Assembly (NCBI GenBank): GCA_937896015.1 | Contig: CALBLR010000288.1 | Coordinates: 1-9,864 of the forward strand | Source: an uncultured Prevotellaceae bacterium | Lineage (GTDB): Bacteria; Bacteroidota; Bacteroidia; Bacteroidales; Muribaculaceae | Length of the DNA: 9,864 nt | Reading direction: 5' to 3' | In this document: positions 5,647-9,864 of the stretch, piece by piece | How the letters are laid out: each line of letters starts with the position of its first letter | Numbering within the stretch: the first letter of the stretch is position 1 | The notes under the pieces: model-generated | Database searches by the model: none | What the model was told of the DNA's origin: nothing | What the model saw: the letters and a program-made list of their open reading frames with translations, nothing else | Translations under genes and position numbers: made by a program

Positions 5647-5935
5647 CAAACCCGCGGCAAGCGGAAAGGACGAGACGCAGTGGAAGGGATACACCCTCGA
5701 ACAGCTGCGCTTTCAGCGCGCGCTTGCTGCCATAAAGTCAGAGGTGGCCAAAGAGCGCATCGCCGCCAAGTTGAGCCAGGCCAAGGAGCAGGCCAGCAGC
5801 GGCAACGTGCGCAGTTTGCTGTTTGGCCACGAAGTGATTGGCCGGCTTAAAGCGGTAGACTACCTGCTGATTGGATACAAGGTGTCGAAGCTGTCCTACA
5901 AACTGTGGCATAAATTCAGCCACCGAGGCAAGTAG
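5630..5935 (+). CDS. Basic 101-aa protein of the ytxH-holin cluster
   Basis: It begins 17 bases before the end of the holin-family gene, in another frame, so its translation is probably coupled to that gene. After a polar N-terminus (residues 1-18) comes a predicted long helix rich in K, R, E, A and Q (about 22-57, with LRFQRALAAIKSEVAKERI). A C-terminal amphipathic stretch (about 69-96, with AVDYLLIGYKVSKLSYKLW) is followed by a basic end. The protein is strongly basic and has no clear membrane-spanning helix; it may lie on the membrane surface. By position and composition it resembles YqjK, the third member of the E. coli yqjDEK cluster, but I see no sequence match firm enough to claim homology. 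Confidence 0.8.
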   Translation: MTNNNSKPAASGKDETQWKGYTLEQLRFQRALAAIKSEVAKERIAAKLSQAKEQASSGNVRSLLFGHEVIGRLKAVDYLLIGYKVSKLSYKLWHKFSHRGK

Positions 5936-5972
5936 CGCAATAGTGCGCCCACATAAAAATACAATCGCATAG

Positions 5973-6010
5973 GCAGAGAGGGGAAGACTGATATTGCCGC
6001 CCCCCTCTGC
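5973..6010. other. G/C-rich dyad between the small-gene cluster and clpC
   Basis: GCAGAGAGGGG (5973-5983) and CCCCCCTCTGC (6000-6010) pair over 11 positions with one A/C mismatch and a 16-base loop. It starts 37 bases after the last small gene and may end that transcript, although the bases that follow are not a T-run. Its centre also lies about 82 bases upstream of the predicted sigma-54 start, where activator sites for such promoters usually lie. Confidence 0.45.
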
Positions 6011-6034
6011 TTACTTACTATGGATTATACATAA

Positions 6035-6049
6035 CAACATGCCATGTTG
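6035..6049. promoter_or_regulatory. 15-bp palindrome overlapping the -24 element
   Basis: CAACATG-C-CATGTTG is a perfect palindrome with 7-base arms around a single C. Its last three bases are the first three of the sigma-54 -24 element. A protein bound here would compete with the polymerase, so it may be a repressor operator; it could also be chance. Confidence 0.4.
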
Positions 6050-6063
6050 GCACGATAATTGCA
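6047..6063 (+). promoter_or_regulatory. Sigma-54 (RpoN) -24/-12 promoter of clpC
   Basis: TTGGCACG (6047-6054), four bases, then TTGCA (6059-6063) matches the sigma-54 consensus YTGGCACG-N4-TTGCW at every fixed position, with the required ten bases between the -24 GG and the -12 GC. Transcription would start near 6074, giving a leader of about 69 bases to the clpC ATG. I find no convincing TTTG/TAnnTTTG pair in this gap, nor a CIRCE-type repeat. The match is seen directly; function is inferred and requires an RpoN and an activator elsewhere in the genome. Confidence 0.75.
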
Positions 6064-6142
6064 ATTCAATGACAAAAAGTGCATCCTAATTATTCAGATG
6101 CGAACAAAAGCAATTGGAAATTTGGATTTTTATATACTATAA

Positions 6143-8710
6143 ATGAGCAAGAAAGCATTCAATAGTGTAGTCAGCAGAATTTTGATTCACAGCCAAAACG
6201 AGGCGTTGAGGCTCAACTGCCACAAGTTGCAGCCCGAGCATGTGCTGCTGGGAATTTTGAAGACCAAGGACTCGGACGCCTACCAGGTGTTTGAAGACTT
6301 GCATGCGCCCATTTCCGACATCGAGTCGCGCCTTGAAGCTGAAATAAGCAGTTTCAACACCGACAAGCGAGCCGGGTTTGGAGGCGACGACTCGGAGTGT
6401 TTTGCCGTGAGCCAGTCGATTAGCGACTTGCTGCGCGACACTCTGCTCGAGGCTGAGCGCCGACACACCGAGGTGGCCAGCAGCGGACACATGCTATTGG
6501 CCATGCTGCGAAGCGGAAACGACACATTCAACAGCAAACTAATGAAAGAAATGAACATAGACTATGATAAGGTGAACCAAATTCTCAGCAGTGAGGATTT
6601 CGTCGCCCCTGAGGCTGGCGCCGACTTTGCCGACGACGATGACACCATCGACGAGGATGGTGCCAGTGGCGACAATAGCGCTTCCGGCCAAAGCGGACAG
6701 ACGGCCCAACGCCGAAGCACAGCCACTGGCGGCAAGGGCACACCCAGCATCGACAAATATGGCAAAGACATAACCCGTGCCGCAGCCGATGGCAAGCTCG
6801 ACCCAGTGATTGGGCGTGAGCGCGAAATCGAGCGACTGGCGCAGATTCTGAGCCGCCGCAAGAAGAACAATCCTGTGCTTATAGGTGAGCCCGGTGTAGG
6901 AAAGTCGGCCATAATCGAGGGTCTCGCACTGCGCATCGTGGCCCACAAGGTGGCGCGGGTGCTGTTTGACAAGCGCATTGTGGCCCTTGATATGGCCTCG
7001 GTGGTGGCTGGCACCAAATATCGCGGCCAGTTTGAAGAGCGCATAAAGTCGATTATCGATGAGGCTGCCGCCAATCCCGACCTGATCTTGTTTATCGACG
7101 AGATCCATACCATTGTGGGCGCTGGCAACGCAAGCGGCACAATGGATGCAGCCAACCTGTTGAAGCCCGCGCTCGCCCGCGGCGAAATTCAGTGCATAGG
7201 TGCCACTACCATCGATGAATACCGCAAAAACATCGAGAAAGACGGAGCCCTTGAGCGCCGCTTCCAAAAGGTGATGGTGGAGCCAACCACGCCCGAGCAG
7301 ACACTTGAAATATTGAGAAACATAAAGGGAGTGTACGAGAAACACCACGGGGTGACTTACACCGACAACGCCCTTGAGGCGTGTGTCAAACTCACTGACC
7401 GCTATGTGAGCGACCGCTTTTTCCCCGACAAGGCCATCGATGCCCTCGATGAGGCTGGAGCACGCTCCAGAATCTCGAAGGTGGTGGTGCCGAAGGAAAT
7501 TGACGACCTTGAAAAGAAGGTCGCTGAGGCACAAGCCAACAAACTGAAGGCCGTGCAGGCGCAGAACTTTGAGAGTGCCGCCGGCTATCGTGACCAGCAA
7601 GAAAAGTTGCAGGCATCGCTCGAACAGGCAAAGGCCGACTGGGAGCATAAACTTGACTCTCACCGCGAAACGGTGGACGAAGCCGATGTTGCCGAAGTTG
7701 TGGCCATGATGACGGGTGTGCCAGTGCAGCGCATTGCGCAGTCCGAGGGGCTGCGCCTGCTTGGCATGGCCGACGACTTGAAAGCAAAGGTCGTTGGCCA
7801 GGACGAGGCCATCGACAAGATTGTGCGTGCCATCAGGCGCAACAGGGTGGGGCTCAAAGACCCCAATCGCCCAATCGGCTCATTCATGTTTCTTGGTTCA
7901 ACTGGCGTGGGCAAGACACTGCTTGCCAAGCGGCTGGCTGAATTCCTTTTTAATTCCGCCGACTCGCTGATACGCATCGACATGAGCGAATATATGGAGA
8001 AGTTCACCGTGTCGCGCCTTGTGGGCGCGCCTCCGGGCTATGTGGGCTATGAAGAAGGCGGACAACTCACCGAAAAGGTGCGCCGCCACCCATATTCGGT
8101 GGTGCTGCTCGATGAAGTTGAAAAGGCCCACCCCGATGTGTTCAACATGCTGCTGCAGGTGCTTGACGAAGGCAACCTCACCGACAGTCTCGGTCGCAAA
8201 GTTGACTTTAAGAACACAATAATTATAATGACGTCGAACATAGGCACGCGTGAACTGAAAGACTTTGGCGCAGGCGTGGGATTCAACACCTCGGTCATCA
8301 CCAAGGAGCGCACCGACTCGGTGATTCGCAAGGCCCTTAACCGCAACTTCTCGCCTGAGTTCCTCAACCGCATCGACGACATCATCACCTTTGCCTCGCT
8401 CGACAAGCAGGCCATCGGCAAAATCATCGATATTGAGCTGGCTGCGTTCTACAAGCGCATCAGCGCGCTTGGCTACCGCCTCACCATAACTGATGCCGCC
8501 AAGCGGTTTATCGCCGACAAGGGCTATGACAACCAGTATGGCGCCCGACCGCTGAAGCGTGCCATACAGACCTATGTGGAAGATCCTCTGTCGGAGTTGA
8601 TGCTAAAGCATGAGGATATGGCTGAAGGCACTGAGATGGTGATTGACGTTGACGGCGACAACGTGAAGGCTGAATTTGCCGCAGAGCCAGTCAATGAAGA
8701 GCAGAAGTGA
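6143..8710 (+). CDS. clpC: ClpC-type Hsp100 AAA+ unfoldase
   Basis: A complete 855-residue class I Hsp100 ATPase that unfolds proteins and feeds them to ClpP. The N-domain (about 1-145) has the two Clp_N repeats, with LRLNCHKLQPEHVLLGILK and RRHTEVASSGHMLLAMLR. A low-complexity acidic/Ser/Gly linker (about 150-205) precedes AAA domain 1, with Walker A GEPGVGKS (K254), Walker B LILFIDEIH (E320) and arginine finger LERRFQ. The middle domain is short and holds a UVR-like segment (about 467-489, LKAVQAQNFESAAGYRDQQ), which marks ClpC and separates it from ClpB with its long coiled coil. AAA domain 2 has Walker A GSTGVGKT (K591), Walker B VVLLDEVEKAH (D657, E658) and sensor/finger PEFLNRID. The ClpP-docking tripeptide V712-G713-F714 is present, as in ClpC of Firmicutes. 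The C-terminus is acidic. It is probably transcribed alone from the sigma-54 promoter to the terminator at 8748, with htpG next. Confidence 0.95.
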   Translation: MSKKAFNSVVSRILIHSQNEALRLNCHKLQPEHVLLGILKTKDSDAYQVFEDLHAPISDIESRLEAEISSFNTDKRAGFGGDDSECFAVSQSISDLLRDTLLEAERRHTEVASSGHMLLAMLRSGNDTFNSKLMKEMNIDYDKVNQILSSEDFVAPEAGADFADDDDTIDEDGASGDNSASGQSGQTAQRRSTATGGKGTPSIDKYGKDITRAAADGKLDPVIGREREIERLAQILSRRKKNNPVLIGEPGVGKSAIIEGLALRIVAHKVARVLFDKRIVALDMASVVAGTKYRGQFEERIKSIIDEAAANPDLILFIDEIHTIVGAGNASGTMDAANLLKPALARGEIQCIGATTIDEYRKNIEKDGALERRFQKVMVEPTTPEQTLEILRNIKGVYEKHHGVTYTDNALEACVKLTDRYVSDRFFPDKAIDALDEAGARSRISKVVVPKEIDDLEKKVAEAQANKLKAVQAQNFESAAGYRDQQEKLQASLEQAKADWEHKLDSHRETVDEADVAEVVAMMTGVPVQRIAQSEGLRLLGMADDLKAKVVGQDEAIDKIVRAIRRNRVGLKDPNRPIGSFMFLGSTGVGKTLLAKRLAEFLFNSADSLIRIDMSEYMEKFTVSRLVGAPPGYVGYEEGGQLTEKVRRHPYSVVLLDEVEKAHPDVFNMLLQVLDEGNLTDSLGRKVDFKNTIIIMTSNIGTRELKDFGAGVGFNTSVITKERTDSVIRKALNRNFSPEFLNRIDDIITFASLDKQAIGKIIDIELAAFYKRISALGYRLTITDAAKRFIADKGYDNQYGARPLKRAIQTYVEDPLSELMLKHEDMAEGTEMVIDVDGDNVKAEFAAEPVNEEQK

Positions 8711-8747
8711 GCTCAGTTAGAATTCAAGCGACACACGATATGAAAAA

Positions 8748-8779
8748 ATGTCACGCCACTGCGGCGTGGCATTTTTTTT
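8748..8779 (+). terminator. Intrinsic terminator of clpC
   Basis: ATGTCACGCC (8748-8757), loop ACTGC and GGCGTGGCAT (8763-8772) form a 10-base stem with one G-U pair, followed by eight Ts (8772-8779). Six As just before the left arm can extend pairing with the Ts, so it may also work in the other direction. It starts 38 bases after the clpC stop and largely separates clpC from htpG. Confidence 0.88.
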
Positions 8780-8828
8780 GTAGTATACGCTCTTAGACTA
8801 ACGAATAAAAATAAAAAACAGATTAGAT

Positions 8829-9864
8829 ATGCAAAAAGGTTCAATTGGGGTTACTACAACAAACATATTCCCCGTAATCAAACAGTTTCTTTACAGCGAC
8901 CACGAAATATTCCTGCGCGAGATAGTGTCGAACGCCGTCGATGCCACACAAAAGCTTAAAACGCTTGCTGCAGCTGGCGAATTCAACGGTTCGACCGACG
9001 GGCTCAAGGTCACAGTAAAAGTCGATAAGGAGGCTGGCACGCTCACCGTGAGCGATAACGGCATCGGCATGACTGCCGACGACATCGACAAATACATCAA
9101 TCAAATAGCCTTTTCGGGCGCAGAGGAATTCCTCAACAAATACAAGGACAACGCCAATGCCATAATCGGACATTTTGGCTTGGGCTTCTACTCTGCTTTC
9201 ATGGTGGCCAAGAAGGTGGAGATACACACCTTGTCATATAAAGAAGGCGCAAAGCCGGTGTGCTGGTCGTGCGACGGCTCTCCAGAATATGAGATGGGCG
9301 ATTGCGACAAACAGGAGCGCGGCACCGACATAATTCTTCACATAGCCGACGACGACAAGGAATACCTTGAGGAGTCGCGCATCAGCTCGCTCCTCTACAA
9401 GTATTGCCGCTTCCTGCCCGTGCCCATCGTGTTTGGCAAAGAGCAGGAGTGGAAGGATGGCAAGTATGTCGACACCGACAAGGATAAGGTGATCAACGAT
9501 GTTGAGCCGCTGTGGACCCGCACTCCCACCGAACTGAAAGACGATGACTACCTTAAGTTCTATCGCGCCATCGAGCCGGGTCAGGACGATCCTCTCTTCT
9601 GGATTCACTTGAATGTTGACTATCCATTCAATCTCACAGGCATTCTCTACTTCCCGAAGATAAAGAGCAACCTCGACATTCGCAAAGACCGCATCAAGCT
9701 GTATTGCAACCAGGTGTATGTCACCGACAGTGTGGAGGGCGTGGTTCCAGAGTTCCTCACTCTGCTTCAGGGCGTTATCGACTCGCCCGACATTCCGCTC
9801 AACGTGTCGCGCTCATATCTGCAAGCCGACCGCAACGTGAAGAAGATTTCCACCTACATCACCA
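8829..9864 (+). CDS. htpG: Hsp90-family chaperone HtpG (C-terminus cut by window edge)
   Basis: ATP-dependent cytosolic chaperone. 345 residues are present, about half the usual length: the whole N-terminal GHKL ATPase domain and part of the middle domain. The client-binding and dimerisation C-terminus lies beyond the window. ATP-site motifs in order: the N-box FLREIVSNAVDA with E31, N35 and D38; DNGIGM (76-81) with D76; and GHFGLGFYSAF from residue 114, which forms the lid. The middle-domain arginine that reaches the gamma-phosphate is R328 in LNVSRSYLQ. Residues after it (SYL where E. coli has EIL) follow the Bacteroidetes form. Only about 50 bases separate it from the clpC terminator, with TTTG at 8777-8780 but no good -7, so its promoter is uncertain and some read-through from clpC is possible. 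Identity as Hsp90 is not in doubt. Confidence 0.97.
   Translation, partial: MQKGSIGVTTTNIFPVIKQFLYSDHEIFLREIVSNAVDATQKLKTLAAAGEFNGSTDGLKVTVKVDKEAGTLTVSDNGIGMTADDIDKYINQIAFSGAEEFLNKYKDNANAIIGHFGLGFYSAFMVAKKVEIHTLSYKEGAKPVCWSCDGSPEYEMGDCDKQERGTDIILHIADDDKEYLEESRISSLLYKYCRFLPVPIVFGKEQEWKDGKYVDTDKDKVINDVEPLWTRTPTELKDDDYLKFYRAIEPGQDDPLFWIHLNVDYPFNLTGILYFPKIKSNLDIRKDRIKLYCNQVYVTDSVEGVVPEFLTLLQGVIDSPDIPLNVSRSYLQADRNVKKISTYIT

Noticed and set aside
6081..6101. GCATC/GATGC inverted repeat in the clpC leader as a regulatory hairpin
   Set aside because: Five-base arms with an 11-base A/T-rich loop are too weak to separate from chance.
6539..7663. A 374-codon open frame on the minus strand opposite clpC
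   Set aside because: The plus strand codes an intact, motif-complete ClpC here. The antisense frame gives a low-complexity hydrophobic product with no recognisable domain and is a by-product of clpC codon usage.

Overview
The window looks like chromosomal core DNA from a member of the Bacteroidota, order Bacteroidales. A gut Muribaculaceae-like organism is my best guess, but the sequence does not settle the family. Three things point this way: the protein types (a Bacteroidetes-style RNA polymerase omega beside a BamD lipoprotein, a stand-alone HsdR N-terminal-domain protein, a ClpC/HtpG pair); promoters of the Bacteroidetes -33 TTTG / -7 TAnnTTTG kind; and start sites that follow A/T-rich leaders with no Shine-Dalgarno. 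I see no tRNA, rRNA, insertion sequence, CRISPR array or integrated phage.

Left half (1-4403), all on the minus strand. From right to left: bamD, an outer-membrane assembly lipoprotein; an omega-family RNA polymerase subunit (rpoZ), probably in the same transcript and followed by a candidate terminator; a 76-residue protein of unknown function behind a dyad-bearing promoter; an orphan PD-(D/E)XK nuclease-fold protein of the HsdR N-terminal type, probably co-transcribed with it; and a UvrD/PcrA superfamily-1 helicase that runs off the left edge. The helicase has its own promoter and a GTG start.

Middle (4404-5935), on the plus strand. A divergent intergenic region carries one -33/-7 promoter for each direction. 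It opens a cluster of four small envelope genes: two tandem YtxH-domain proteins, a two-helix 'phage holin family' membrane protein, and a basic 101-residue protein whose start overlaps the holin-family stop. The layout resembles the enterobacterial yqjD-yqjE-yqjK stress cluster. A 59-base imperfect inverted repeat and a terminator-like hairpin separate the second and third genes.

Right half (5936-9864), on the plus strand. A full-length ClpC-type Hsp100 unfoldase is followed by a strong intrinsic terminator and then by htpG (Hsp90), cut by the right edge. Upstream of clpC lies the most notable signal in the window: TTGGCACG-N4-TTGCA, a consensus -24/-12 sigma-54 promoter. A 15-base palindrome overlaps its -24 element and another dyad is centred about 80 bases upstream of the predicted transcript start. 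This suggests that protein quality control by ClpC is placed under RpoN and an activator in this organism.
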